Counted from the stretch's first letter, positions 1-7,850 are shown. The stretch: DNA of 35,060 bases from Ignavibacteria bacterium (GCA_030835005.1 JAUQWT010000279.1:1-35060), one strand, 5' to 3'. A program made the numbers and translations. Notes: a model not told the origin generated them from the letters alone.

Positions 1-522
1 CTTGAAGAATTTCCGGCCTTTGAATACTGTCTTGGCAATTGAGGGCAGCAAACCTACTATAGGTATTCCGCCGGCATTGGCAAGAAGATCGGATACTATC
101 GTACCGTCTTCAAGGAAAGGGATATTATCTTTTGCAATAGTAACCTGTGGATGAGTTTTCTGCCAATACACCGTGTAAGCGATATCGAATGTGGGAAACT
201 GGATCTTGTATTTTTCCCTCAGGTTTTTCCTTAGGTGGTATAATGATGTTTCGGCCTCGCGGAACGGCTGCAGCTCAAAATCAGTACAAGACCAGACCAC
301 TTCTGGATATTCTTCAGTAAGTATTCTGCCGAGCTCTTTTCTTAAAGTTGATTTGCCAATGCCGCCTACGCCATAATACGAAAGTACAGAATATTCCTTT
401 TTGCTCTCAAACTGAAGCTTTTTCCTGAAAATTTCTGTATATCCTTCTCTGTCAGTGAATTGCCTTCCTGCCGGTGTGATGTTTGCTTCCTTTGTTATAT
501 TATGTTTTGGCTTTATCGGCAT
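1..522 (-). CDS. STAND/NB-ARC-like P-loop ATPase, N-terminal part (runs off left edge)
   Basis: Translation of the minus strand from an ATG at 520-522 stays open for 174 codons to the window edge, so the C-terminus is missing. After about 18 residues comes a GRQFTDREGYTEIF segment, the kind of lead-in seen in bacterial STAND NTPases, and then a Walker A P-loop, GVGGIGKST, at residues 51-59 preceded by a hydrophobic beta strand (YSVLSYY). This fits a signal-transduction ATPase of the STAND/NB-ARC class, in which ATP binding drives oligomerisation and a C-terminal repeat domain senses a ligand. The sensor and any effector domain lie outside the window, so a regulatory role and a defence role remain equally open. 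No Shine-Dalgarno is visible. Family call is fairly safe, function is not. Confidence 0.75.
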   Translation of the reverse strand, partial: MPIKPKHNITKEANITPAGRQFTDREGYTEIFRKKLQFESKKEYSVLSYYGVGGIGKSTLRKELGRILTEEYPEVVWSCTDFELQPFREAETSLYHLRKNLREKYKIQFPTFDIAYTVYWQKTHPQVTIAKDNIPFLEDGTIVSDLLANAGGIPIVGLLPSIAKTVFKGRKFFK

Positions 523-569
523 TTAGGTTTACATTCAAATTTATGACTTTTTGAATTCAAAAGGCAGTA

Positions 570-611
570 TAAATAGAAATGCCCACTTGGATTCATAACT
601 TTCAAATGGGC
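570..611 (-). terminator. Probable terminator of the 62-residue gene
   Basis: On the minus strand GCCCATTTG and CAAGTGGGC (581-589 and 603-611 on plus) form a 9-bp stem with one G-U pair and a 13-nt loop, followed by a T-rich stretch. It begins 23 nt past the stop codon of the small gene at 635-823. Confidence 0.5.
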
Positions 612-634
612 TTCAATCTACAATCACATAAGCT

Positions 635-823
635 TTACAAACCAAGCTTATCTTTCGCCATATCAGCAAGTCCGCCAAGATTTCCACTTAGCAGCCCGTC
701 TATCTGCCCACCTACTCCGGGTATTTTATCTTTCAGAAAACCGAGAACAGTATCAACTGCGCCCTTAGCCTGCTCTGCTGAAATTCCGGTTTTTTCTGTG
801 ACCAACTTAATTAATTGCTCCAT
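635..823 (-). CDS. Small helical protein (62 aa), DUF2267/DUF937-like
   Basis: A 62-residue protein, MEQLIKLVTEKTGISAEQAK then a helix, ending in a Gly-rich segment (GLLSGNLGGLADMAK). The alternation of a short amphipathic helix, a 'TGIS.EQAK.AV..VL..LK' helix and a glycine-rich tail resembles small bacterial proteins described as DUF2267- or DUF937-like, which have no established biochemical role. No signal peptide or membrane segment is seen. An AAGGGA stretch lies about 10 bases before the ATG and may serve as ribosome binding site. It is flanked by a hairpin terminator on its 3' side and stands as a single-gene unit. The regular helical amphipathicity and plausible RBS support a real gene; the family name is from memory of similar sequences. 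Confidence 0.65.
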   Translation of the reverse strand: MEQLIKLVTEKTGISAEQAKGAVDTVLGFLKDKIPGVGGQIDGLLSGNLGGLADMAKDKLGL

Positions 824-1291
824 TTTGCTTGTTCCCTTCGTTTATTACCTGAAGTAAAAATTACCTCTCTTTATGCATATCATTTGAAACTAAGCATAAT
901 GGATTGATTAGTAAACTCAATTCGGCATCACTTAACAGGTAAACAAGTTATATTGATTGATAAAACAGAATGCAACTGATGTGTCTTGTGAAATGATGAT
1001 GATTTGGACACTGTATTATCGAGAAAAATCCCCTCCTTTTTGCCAATTGTGTTGTTATTTTCACAAAGATCATTGTATCCAGGATATATCATGAGAGATA
1101 ATCCATCCTTCTGCCTTTCGAATCAGTATTATCGGCAAATGTATATGAAAAATAATAGCTAAGAGATGAATTTGAGTTGATTTTTTTCCTATTACATTTA
1201 ATTCTTAATAATTATATTTGATAAAATCAACTGAAGCGTTGTAAAGTTGTGATGAATACGTGACTTACGCGAGATCATTGATACAAAATTG
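824..1291. other. Intergenic stretch without a recognised gene
   Basis: About 470 bases of AT-rich sequence between the small helical protein and the tRNA. I see no ORF with coding character. A TATATTTG at 1213-1220 fits the Bacteroidota -7 box but has no TTG at the right distance upstream, so it is not called a promoter. Confidence 0.5.
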
Positions 1292-1330
1292 ATTGAATAA
1301 TTCTAGCCGAAACAACTGAAATTATTCAAT
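1292..1330. repeat. 11-bp perfect inverted repeat just upstream of tRNA-Leu
   Basis: ATTGAATAATT at 1292-1302 is exactly complementary to AATTATTCAAT at 1320-1330, separated by 17 bases. It ends 9 bases before the mature tRNA 5' end, so it lies where the promoter or the 5' leader of the tRNA should be. It could be an operator, a leader hairpin for RNase P processing, or chance in AT-rich DNA. Confidence 0.55.
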
Positions 1331-1339
1331 TTAAGTATT

Positions 1340-1422
1340 GCGGGAATGGCGAAATTGGCAGACGCACCATCTTGAGGGGGTGGCGCTCACAAGGCATGGG
1401 GGTTCAAGTCCCCCTTCCCGCA
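1340..1422 (+). tRNA. tRNA-Leu (anticodon GAG)
   Basis: The acceptor stem is GCGGGAA (1340-1346) with TTCCCGC (1415-1421) and discriminator A at 1422. The anticodon stem CCATC/GGTGG closes a TTGAGGG loop with anticodon GAG, reading CUC/CUU leucine codons. The T arm is GGGGG-TTCAAGT-CCCCC (1398-1414). A long variable arm (class II) stands between the anticodon and T arms, as expected for leucine. The terminal CCA is not encoded (the next bases are CGA), so it must be added by CCA-adding enzyme. Length is 83 nt. Confidence 0.97.
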
Positions 1423-1424
1423 CG

Positions 1425-1456
1425 AAAAAAGGAGAATCGAGAGATTCTCCTTTTTT
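1425..1456 (+). terminator. Rho-independent terminator after tRNA-Leu (bidirectional)
   Basis: GGAGAATC (1431-1438), loop GAGA, GATTCTCC (1443-1450), flanked by six A and six T. The perfect 8-bp stem begins a few bases after the tRNA end. The A/T flanks make it work equally well for minus-strand transcripts arriving from the lipoprotein cluster. Confidence 0.9.
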
Positions 1457-1478
1457 GTATATACATAAATGCAAAGTG

Positions 1479-1664
1479 TTATTTCTTACGGGTGAAGTTG
1501 GTCGAATCGTTCTGATTTCCGTTCTTTATTTTGAGGTTGAAATAATCTTGTTTTACTTTTCTTGCCCATAAATTATCTTTTATAGAAAGTGTATCTCCGT
1601 TAGTGAATATCCATATATATGGATCAAATCCTTCTTTTTCAAACTGCTGCCATTTTGATCTCAT
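1479..1664 (-). CDS. Possible small protein or gene remnant (61 aa)
   Basis: A 61-codon minus-strand reading frame lying between the lipoprotein stop and the tRNA terminator. It encodes a Trp/Phe/Lys-rich sequence (MRSKWQQFEKEGFDPYIWIF...) with no signal peptide and no family I recognise. The frame stays open upstream of the ATG for eight more codons until a TGA that lies inside the end of the lipoprotein gene. The internal composition (WQQFEKEG, DPYIWIFTNGDT) looks protein-like rather than random, so it may be a short gene or the surviving C-terminal piece of a longer one. Weakly supported. Confidence 0.35.
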   Translation of the reverse strand: MRSKWQQFEKEGFDPYIWIFTNGDTLSIKDNLWARKVKQDYFNLKIKNGNQNDSTNFTRKK

Positions 1665-1695
1665 TAATGTAATTGCCTTTCTAAGTTTTCATTTA

Positions 1696-2391
1696 TCAGT
1701 CCGGGATACCATCTTTATTGTTATCCAGAAATGCGCTCTTAAATGAATTCTTGATATTGTTATCAATAGTATTTACATTTTGCGCATTATTTGGGTCAAG
1801 AATAGTTGTGCCGCTGGTGAACCATGTAGATTTGTTAAATACTATTGTTAAGTTTTCGTTTTTCAGATTTATATTTGTTGATTTATTAAGATCTATAACA
1901 ATATCCATCGACTTCTTCGATTTATAAACAAAAGGTGTTCCGTTGTATGTACCTCTTACAATAAAAGAATATCTTTGGTTTTCCCCCGGACCGTCTATGA
2001 ATTCTGGATCAGGCACTGATTGGTTATCTTCCGCTTTGTGTACTTCGAATTTTACTTTAGTATAAACATCTCTTACAACATAACCTTTCATCAGCTCCTT
2101 TAAACTTCCATCCAGAGTCAGGTACAATACATATGGTCCCGGATGGTGAAGCTGGTTTAAGCCATCTCTTTCTCTTTCATACTGAATGTCTGTTATTAAA
2201 GCTTTTGCTTCTGAGATAAGAACACCGGCCAAAGGGTTATCAAATACGTTATCGTCGGCCTTTGTGTTCACGCTTAACTCTGTGGCACCACTTGGTAAAA
2301 CTATATCACCGCCAATATCACACCCTGCAATTAGAAATGGTGCTGTTAAGATCAGTATAACTAGAGCTTTCTTGATTTTGTTTTTCTTCAT
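1696..2391 (-). CDS. Predicted lipoprotein of unknown function
   Basis: 231 residues starting with a lysine-rich n-region, a hydrophobic core and the lipobox LIAGC (cysteine at about residue 24), so the mature protein should be a lipid-anchored envelope protein. The body is a mix of beta strands with no domain I recognise; segments such as PYVLYLTLDGSLKEL and YSFIVRGTYNGTPFVYKSKK suggest a beta-sandwich fold. The end, DNNKDGIPD, resembles a calcium-binding D-x-N-x-D-G loop. It is the third gene of a minus-strand series with the two upstream secreted T9SS-type proteins, 28 bases after the 152-residue gene, so co-transcription is likely. Confidence 0.8.
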   Translation of the reverse strand: MKKNKIKKALVILILTAPFLIAGCDIGGDIVLPSGATELSVNTKADDNVFDNPLAGVLISEAKALITDIQYERERDGLNQLHHPGPYVLYLTLDGSLKELMKGYVVRDVYTKVKFEVHKAEDNQSVPDPEFIDGPGENQRYSFIVRGTYNGTPFVYKSKKSMDIVIDLNKSTNINLKNENLTIVFNKSTWFTSGTTILDPNNAQNVNTIDNNIKNSFKSAFLDNNKDGIPD

Positions 2392-2419
2392 TATTGATTA
2401 ATTATATCGTTGAATTTAA

Positions 2420-2878
2420 TTATTGTATTTTCCCTGTTTTTGAAAACTCACTTGTTACAATGGAATAATAGTAAGAACCGTTTGAAAATTTTGACCTGTT
2501 CCACTTTACGACATGATTTCCTCTTCCGAAATTGCTTTTGGTTATTTCATCAATAGATTTTCCCGTCTTATCATATATCTTAATGCTTACAAATCCCGGA
2601 TTCAGCAAAGTAAATCTCAATGAAGCACTGTTAGCCGTTTCATCATTCTCAAAGTCATCTGCCGGCATAAAACCTTTCGAGGTGCTCATCATATCTTCAT
2701 GTCTGCTTTTTAGATCATCCTCAAACGAGTATTCCGCAGTTTCCCCGGAAATGATGACCTCTGATAACAGACTGTTCTTATTACTAAGCTCGTTTTGTAT
2801 ATCTTGCTGCGAAAATGCGGTGGATGATGCAAAGATCATTGATAGCACCAGGAATATATAATTGTTTGTTGTTTTCAT
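2420..2878 (-). CDS. Secreted protein with C-terminal T9SS-like (FlgD-like) domain
   Basis: 152 residues. An N-terminal signal peptide (hydrophobic LVLSMIFASSTAFSQ, likely cut after AFS or AFSQ) is followed by a charged spacer of about 65 residues and a C-terminal domain of about 60 residues. That domain reads FVSIKIYDKTGKSIDEI...GNHVVKWNRSKFSNGSYYYSIV, the same fold as the T9SS type A sorting domains next door. The protein ends at ...SKTGKIQ and lacks the usual closing KKMxLxK, so export through T9SS may be altered or the tail may be used as a structural domain. It sits 60 bases after the 398-residue propeller gene and before the lipoprotein. Confidence 0.75.
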   Translation of the reverse strand: MKTTNNYIFLVLSMIFASSTAFSQQDIQNELSNKNSLLSEVIISGETAEYSFEDDLKSRHEDMMSTSKGFMPADDFENDETANSASLRFTLLNPGFVSIKIYDKTGKSIDEITKSNFGRGNHVVKWNRSKFSNGSYYYSIVTSEFSKTGKIQ

Positions 2879-2938
2879 TATTCTCGTATTCTATTTAACC
2901 AGAAGCCCCGACTAACCGGGATTTTTATTAAGTAATTC

Positions 2939-4135
2939 TTACTTAATCAATAACATTTTTTTGGTTTCTCTGAAATCTTCGGCGGTAATTGTATAAAAGT
3001 ATGTTCCGCTTGAATAGTTTGAAGCATTCCAGTTTACTTCGTAAGTACCTGCCTTCATTTCATCATTTAAAAGCTCTTCTACTCTTTTGCCGGTTACATC
3101 ATAGATCGAAATGTTTACTGCGCCCTGCTTGTTCAATCCGAATTTTATAGTAGTTGTGGGATTAAAGGGATTTGGAAAATTTTGTGATAAAGAAATTTCG
3201 TTCGGAATTTGACTGGATGACGAAGATAGGCCGACAAGATCACCGATCTGTCTTCTGTAAACGCCATTAGCAGAAGCGCCTGCAAATATGAAGTTATTTA
3301 CTACACGTAATGAATGAATTGTTATGTTGCCTAACCCCTCATTTCTTTGAATCCAGCTGATTCCGCCATTATCCGATATATAAATACCATGCAACTCAGT
3401 ACCCGCAAATACACTGCTTCCATCTACTGCTAATGCATAAACCAACTCGTTGTTTAGGGAGGAATGTGTCCAGGTTGTTCCTCTATCAGTTGAATAATAC
3501 ACGCCGCTTCCTGTACCTGCATATATATTATCTCCGTTCATGGCAAGAGAATATACTGTTTTGTTGTTTAAGGTTGTTGAGCTCCAGTTGTTACCGTTAT
3601 TTGTTGATATGTATACTCCGGCAGCATTGCCGCACCCGGCAACAAGAAAGTTTCCGTCAATTGCCAGTGCCTTTACGCTCGTAGCGCTAAGCGAGCTGAT
3701 AAACCAGCCGGTTCCCCCTGAAGAATAGAACAAACCGGAATTATGTGAACCGACAAAGACACGCGATTGGTTTGAGGCCAATGAATACATTGTAGTATTG
3801 TTCAGTGATGTGTAGCTCCAGTAAGCTCCGTTATTTGATGTTCTCCACACTCCAAGCTCACATGCTGCATACAGGTAACCGCCGAATTCTGTCATGGCAT
3901 ATGTAATATTAAAATAATTGACTCCAGCCGGACTCCAGTTTGTACCATTGTTTGAGGACAGGTATATTCCATGATTAGAGGATCCTGCATAAATGTAATT
4001 GACATTGTTATATAATGAGAAAACAGGCCTGTTACCTAATCCAGTTGAAATGTTTTCCCATTGCGCGCTTGAATCACCAATCATCAGTACAAAGGCAAGA
4101 AAGATAATCAAGAATAATATTCTGGAGGTTTTCAT
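2939..4135 (-). CDS. Secreted BNR/Ycf48-like seven-bladed propeller with T9SS type A sorting domain
   Basis: 398 residues. A signal peptide (ILFLIIFLAFVLMIGDSSAQ) leads into seven repeats of about 40 residues; each has a strand such as IYAG, LYAA, VFVG, LVAG, IYAG, VFAG or IFAG followed by an Asp-box-like S.NNG..W turn. This predicts a seven-bladed BNR/Ycf48-type propeller. The final 80 residues are a T9SS type A sorting domain: NFPNPFNPTTTIKFGL linker, beta strands (VNISIYDVTGKRVEEL, GTYEVNWNASNYSSGTYFY) and a KKMLLIK end. T9SS cargo is carried across the outer membrane and released or attached at the surface. The propeller's ligand is unknown. A strong hairpin separates it from the propeller gene upstream. 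Confidence 0.85.
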   Translation of the reverse strand: MKTSRILFLIIFLAFVLMIGDSSAQWENISTGLGNRPVFSLYNNVNYIYAGSSNHGIYLSSNNGTNWSPAGVNYFNITYAMTEFGGYLYAACELGVWRTSNNGAYWSYTSLNNTTMYSLASNQSRVFVGSHNSGLFYSSGGTGWFISSLSATSVKALAIDGNFLVAGCGNAAGVYISTNNGNNWSSTTLNNKTVYSLAMNGDNIYAGTGSGVYYSTDRGTTWTHSSLNNELVYALAVDGSSVFAGTELHGIYISDNGGISWIQRNEGLGNITIHSLRVVNNFIFAGASANGVYRRQIGDLVGLSSSSSQIPNEISLSQNFPNPFNPTTTIKFGLNKQGAVNISIYDVTGKRVEELLNDEMKAGTYEVNWNASNYSSGTYFYTITAEDFRETKKMLLIK

Positions 4136-4187
4136 TTTTTATATTATGTTTAAGCGATTATTAACTTTGAGTTACTGTTTAAAAGTA

Positions 4188-4219
4188 CCGGGCTTTTATC
4201 TGATAAAATAAAAGCCCGG
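4188..4219 (-). terminator. Strong hairpin between two propeller genes
   Basis: CCGGGCTTTTAT (4188-4199) pairs perfectly with ATAAAAGCCCGG (4208-4219) around an 8-base loop. It starts 11 bases past the stop of the 451-residue gene on the minus strand and probably terminates that transcript; the trailing T tract is modest (TACTTTTAAAC), so some read-through is possible. Confidence 0.7.
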
Positions 4220-4230
4220 CGTAAAATAAA

Positions 4231-5586
4231 TTACTTAACTAAGATCATCTTTCTTATTTGAACTTCATCATTGGTTTTCAGCATGTAATAATATACTCCG
4301 CTTGCAAGGTTTGAAGCATTGAAACTATATGAGTAACTTCCGGCTGCAAGATTTTCATTTACCATTTGAGAGACTTCTTTGCCTGTTTCATCAAATGCTG
4401 TTAACTTCACTAAACCTGCTTCGGGAATACTGAATTTTATTGTTGTTGATGGATTGAATGGGTTTGGATAATTTTGTCCCAAATAGTAATCTTTTGGAAT
4501 AATTCCATTTGATTGATTCAATCCGGTAAGTGCAAGCCCATCCCATTGTGCGACGTTTGTGTACGGTGAACTGAAGATGCCGCCGCAAACAAGCTTACCA
4601 TTGAAAATGCATGTTGCAAAAGCCCCGCAGGCATTACCGTAACCAAAACCGCTGCCAAGACCTGACCATGCCGCACCATTCCATTTAGCAATACCGTTTA
4701 CAGTTTGTCCGCCGGCAATTGTGTATAATCCTGCTGCATAAACGTCGGTACCATAAACTAAAATCGAAAATACATAAGGATATGTCCCGCCTCCGACTCC
4801 GCTGCCAAGATTTGACCATGATGAGCCATCCCAGCTTGAAATGCACTGATACGAAGCAGATAATCCGCCGGCATATAATTTACCATTGCCGGAAGCTACC
4901 GCATAAACAATACCACTAATTCCAGGACCTATTTGTGACCAGTTTGAACCGTCCCACTGTGCAACGTGGCTTGCGGAAACGCCGCCAGCCGTTGTAAAAA
5001 AACCGCCGGCAATCAATTTATTATTATATGTTGTTAGTGCCATAACCTGAGAATTCGTCCCGCTTCCAAGTGCAGCCCATCCGCCGTTGCTGTTCCATTT
5101 TGCAATTCGATTTACACTAATGTTCTCTACCATGGTAAAATACCCGCCAACTATCAGATCACCGTTATATACGGCAAATGCTGAAACAATACTGTTGGGT
5201 CCGCCGCTAACATCAGACCACTCAATGCCATCCCATTGTGCGATATTTTTCATTTCCAGCCCGCCTGCCAATGTAAATGATCCACCAACAATTAATTTCC
5301 CATCATATACAATCATTGCATTTACTGTTCCGTTTATACCGCCAAAATCACTCCATGAAGTCCCATCGAATTTTTTAACACCGTGTCCGCCGTTTCCGCC
5401 TTGCTCACCGGCATACAGTTCATTGTTATAAACGACTAATGAATACAGCCAATTTGTCCCGCCGCCAATAGGAGCCCAGTTTTGAGAATAAGACTGAAAT
5501 GTAAGTATCGAAATCAATGCTAATGCACTCAGGATTCGATAGAAGATCTTTACCGGCTTTGAAATAGTGTTGGTTTTTGTCATCAT
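4231..5586 (-). CDS. Secreted seven-bladed propeller (WDGxxW repeats) with T9SS type A sorting domain
   Basis: 451 residues. After a signal peptide (ILSALALISILTFQSYSQ) there are seven units built on the pattern 'VYNGKLIVGGxFTxAGG...IAxWDGxxWSxLGxG'. The counter strands read ELYAGE, KLIVGG, DLIVGG, KLIAGG, KLYAGG, DVYAAG and KLVCGG, hence a predicted seven-bladed propeller of the Kelch-like or 'delta-60 repeat' kind. The last 80 residues form a T9SS type A sorting domain with the linker NYPNPFNPSTTIKFSIP and a terminal RKMILVK. Expected location is the cell surface or outside. Substrate unknown. A TTG-N18-TAACTTTG promoter lies about 100 bases upstream and a long hairpin downstream, so it appears to be its own transcription unit. 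Confidence 0.85.
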   Translation of the reverse strand: MMTKTNTISKPVKIFYRILSALALISILTFQSYSQNWAPIGGGTNWLYSLVVYNNELYAGEQGGNGGHGVKKFDGTSWSDFGGINGTVNAMIVYDGKLIVGGSFTLAGGLEMKNIAQWDGIEWSDVSGGPNSIVSAFAVYNGDLIVGGYFTMVENISVNRIAKWNSNGGWAALGSGTNSQVMALTTYNNKLIAGGFFTTAGGVSASHVAQWDGSNWSQIGPGISGIVYAVASGNGKLYAGGLSASYQCISSWDGSSWSNLGSGVGGGTYPYVFSILVYGTDVYAAGLYTIAGGQTVNGIAKWNGAAWSGLGSGFGYGNACGAFATCIFNGKLVCGGIFSSPYTNVAQWDGLALTGLNQSNGIIPKDYYLGQNYPNPFNPSTTIKFSIPEAGLVKLTAFDETGKEVSQMVNENLAAGSYSYSFNASNLASGVYYYMLKTNDEVQIRKMILVK

Positions 5587-5687
5587 TTTATTGTTCTTTA
5601 TGATTATTAAATTTCTATTTTCTTTGTTCCTGGTGAGCTACACAATTGTTCCTTTAGTCAGAATAGACCGGTATTCAATTGCACATA

Positions 5688-5716
5688 CAAAGTTAGTTCT
5701 GCAAACCTAAAAGCAA
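5688..5716 (-). promoter_or_regulatory. Candidate Bacteroidota-type promoter for the 451-residue propeller gene
   Basis: Reading the minus strand, TTG (5716-5714), 18 bases, then TAACTTTG (5695-5688) fits the -33 TTG / -7 TAnnTTTG pattern, with the spacer two bases shorter than in the other candidates of this window. The predicted start would give a leader of roughly 95 bases. Confidence 0.45.
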
Positions 5717-5770
5717 GATTAACGGATTCTTAAAAACTGCTAAAAAAGTAAGTAATTATAAAATAAAGGT

Positions 5771-7165
5771 TTAGGCAGTAATATTTCTGCTGAAAGTGAG
5801 TGTGACTGTGGTTCCTTTAAGAGATTCGCTGGAGTAATCGACCTTTATGTTTTGCAGATCAGCCAGTCTTTTCACTATTGCCAGGCCAATTCCGTGTCCT
5901 CCCGCCTCTGTAGAGCGGGCTTCTTCACTTCTATAAAACCGGTCAAAGACTCTTAAGAGTTGCTCTTTGTTCATCCCTATGCCGTAATCCCTGATTGAAC
6001 AAGTGATTTCACTTTCTGAGCTATCTAAAAAGACATCAATTTGCTTGCTTTCGTTTGAGTATTTGATCGCATTTGAAAATAGATTTTCAAAGATTATATC
6101 CAGCAATGATGGGTCGGCTTTAATTGTGTATTTACCGCTATCCGCAAAATTGATATTTATGCTTCTATCTGCAGAATATTCACTTAATCTGAAAATACAG
6201 TACTTAATGCTATGGCTTAGGTCCATTTCTTCAGCTTTATATTCAATCAGAGAACTTTCAAATCTTGCAAGCATTAAAAGCTGATCGATCAATCCGGCTA
6301 TACGGTCAACTTCTTTAATGCAGTAATGTATCTTGTTCTTGTAATGTTCTACCTCTCTTGGCTTACGGATAAGTACTTCCAGTGTACCTTTTATTATTGA
6401 AAGAGGAGTTCTCAGCTCATGAGATGCGTCAGCTGTGAACTGCTTTTCGCGCAGAACTGCGTCTTCGAGCCTGTTCATAAGGCCATTAATTGTCTGTGCC
6501 AGTTTGAATATCTCATCCTTATTTCTGGGCAGTTCAATTCTCTTGCTCAGATCTTCCTTGGTGATGTTTTCGGCTTCTTCGGTAATTCCAATAAGCGGCG
6601 TAATGCTTTTGCCCGCAATATATCTAGTTATAAAAAAAAGAATTATAAGTAAAATCGGGAAGCTTATTATTAACACTATCCTAAGGCTTGCGACCACACC
6701 TGCAGCTCCTTCGAGCGGTACAGCTACGATCACATATCCAATAAGTTTACCATTCTTGTTAAGTATAGGCTTTTGTGTCTGCCTGACCCGTCTATCTGAA
6801 AGATGAGAATTGAAATTATCTGCTGTGCTTGTTCCGGATAGTATTGTTAAGGAAGTATGTTTCAGATTAGGGGTTTTCCTTATTACTTTCTGCTCAACAT
6901 TTATTACTTCTGCGAAAATAGGGTAAACTTCGGCATCCTGGTGCTCTTGTTCGGTCCACTCCGAATCATCGAAGAAGAAAATAGTATCCCGGTTCAAGTC
7001 CATGTCATCTATTATATCAAGTACTTCAAACTCAAGATGATCGTCAAGATTGTCAAATGATGAGTTGTAAACTACCTGATAAATAACAACAAAAACAAGC
7101 AGAGTAATTACCGATGTTGCACTAAGATAGAAAAGGGCTATTCTATTTCTCAGGCTTATATTCAA
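5771..7165 (-). CDS. Two-component sensor histidine kinase (HAMP-HisKA-HATPase)
   Basis: 464 residues, the usual length of a CusS/ArlS-like kinase. Transmembrane segments near residues 9-33 and 157-183 bracket a periplasmic sensor of about 120 residues that is acidic and has no family I know. A HAMP linker follows (ITPLIGITEEAENI), then the HisKA box ASHELRTPLS with phospho-acceptor His249, the N box (ENLFSNAIKYSN), G1 box (RDYGIGMN) and G2 box (GHGIGLAIVKRL). It should autophosphorylate and pass phosphate to the response regulator encoded 13 bases upstream. The signal cannot be read from sequence; neighbours are secreted propellers and a small acidic protein, which gives no firm hint. Confidence 0.95.
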   Translation of the reverse strand: MNISLRNRIALFYLSATSVITLLVFVVIYQVVYNSSFDNLDDHLEFEVLDIIDDMDLNRDTIFFFDDSEWTEQEHQDAEVYPIFAEVINVEQKVIRKTPNLKHTSLTILSGTSTADNFNSHLSDRRVRQTQKPILNKNGKLIGYVIVAVPLEGAAGVVASLRIVLIISFPILLIILFFITRYIAGKSITPLIGITEEAENITKEDLSKRIELPRNKDEIFKLAQTINGLMNRLEDAVLREKQFTADASHELRTPLSIIKGTLEVLIRKPREVEHYKNKIHYCIKEVDRIAGLIDQLLMLARFESSLIEYKAEEMDLSHSIKYCIFRLSEYSADRSININFADSGKYTIKADPSLLDIIFENLFSNAIKYSNESKQIDVFLDSSESEITCSIRDYGIGMNKEQLLRVFDRFYRSEEARSTEAGGHGIGLAIVKRLADLQNIKVDYSSESLKGTTVTLTFSRNITA

Positions 7166-7178
7166 TTGTTAATATCAG

Positions 7179-7850
7179 CTATTCATCACGGGCAATATAT
7201 CCAACACCCCTGATGGTATGTATAAGTTCTTCTTCCTTGCGGTTTGGATTAAGCTTCTTTCTCAGGAAATTTATATAAACATCAATGACTGAGGTATCTG
7301 AATCAAAATGAATATCCCAAACGTGTTCTATTATATTTGTCCGTGTGCAAACTTTTCCTTTATTGCGAATCAGGTATTCAAGCAGTGAAAATTCTTTTGG
7401 TGTCAGCTCTATTTCCTGCGGCCCCCTGAATACTCTATGTGTATCAAGATTCATTTCAATGTTTCCCAGTTTCAGTAATGTCTGCTCTCCGGTTCTGGAT
7501 TTTAGCTGTACTCTTATTCGCGCGAGGAGTTCGTCAAACTCAAAAGGCTTCTTTATGTAGTCATTTGCACCGGCTTCAAGTCCAAAAACAACATCCTGGA
7601 CTGTATCCCTGGCTGTCAGGAAAATAACCGGTGCAGTCTGGTTGAGCTTGCGGAATTCTCTGCAAACCTCAATCCCGCTCAAGCCGGGAAGCATCCAGTC
7701 AAAGATCAATAGATCGTAATCGTTTACAGAGGCTAATTCAAGGCCTTTTCTGCCATCCCCTGCAAAATCAACTGCGAAGCCTTCTTCTTCCAGCCCTTCC
7801 TTAAGAAAGTTCGAAATTCCTTTCTCGTCTTCTACTACAAGAATTCTCAT
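7179..7850 (-). CDS. OmpR/PhoB-family response regulator
   Basis: From the ATG at 7848-7850 the protein is 223 residues and begins MRILVVEDEKG, the normal start of this family. The frame is open to an earlier ATG at 7949 that would add 33 residues of unrelated sequence, so I chose the internal start, although neither has a clear ribosome site. The receiver domain has the acidic pair E7/D8, phospho-acceptor Asp51 (LLIFDWMLPG), a conserved T (FLTARD) and lysine (YIKKPFEF). The C-terminal winged-helix DNA-binding domain shows ELTPKEFSLLEYLIRNKG and the terminal TIRGVGYI. It precedes the kinase gene by 13 bases in one operon. Target genes are unknown. Confidence 0.93.
   Translation of the reverse strand: MRILVVEDEKGISNFLKEGLEEEGFAVDFAGDGRKGLELASVNDYDLLIFDWMLPGLSGIEVCREFRKLNQTAPVIFLTARDTVQDVVFGLEAGANDYIKKPFEFDELLARIRVQLKSRTGEQTLLKLGNIEMNLDTHRVFRGPQEIELTPKEFSLLEYLIRNKGKVCTRTNIIEHVWDIHFDSDTSVIDVYINFLRKKLNPNRKEEELIHTIRGVGYIARDE

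Noticed and set aside
579..857. A 92-codon plus-strand reading frame
   Set aside because: It is antisense to the 62-residue helical protein, which has a ribosome site, a terminator and a regular helical pattern.
1213..1220. TATATTTG as promoter of tRNA-Leu
   Set aside because: No TTG at 18-21 bases upstream and it is about 120 bases from the tRNA.
2895..2935. Hairpin CCCCGACTAACCGGGA between two secreted-protein genes
   Set aside because: The stem has only four clean pairs and the T tract is on the wrong side for the minus-strand genes.
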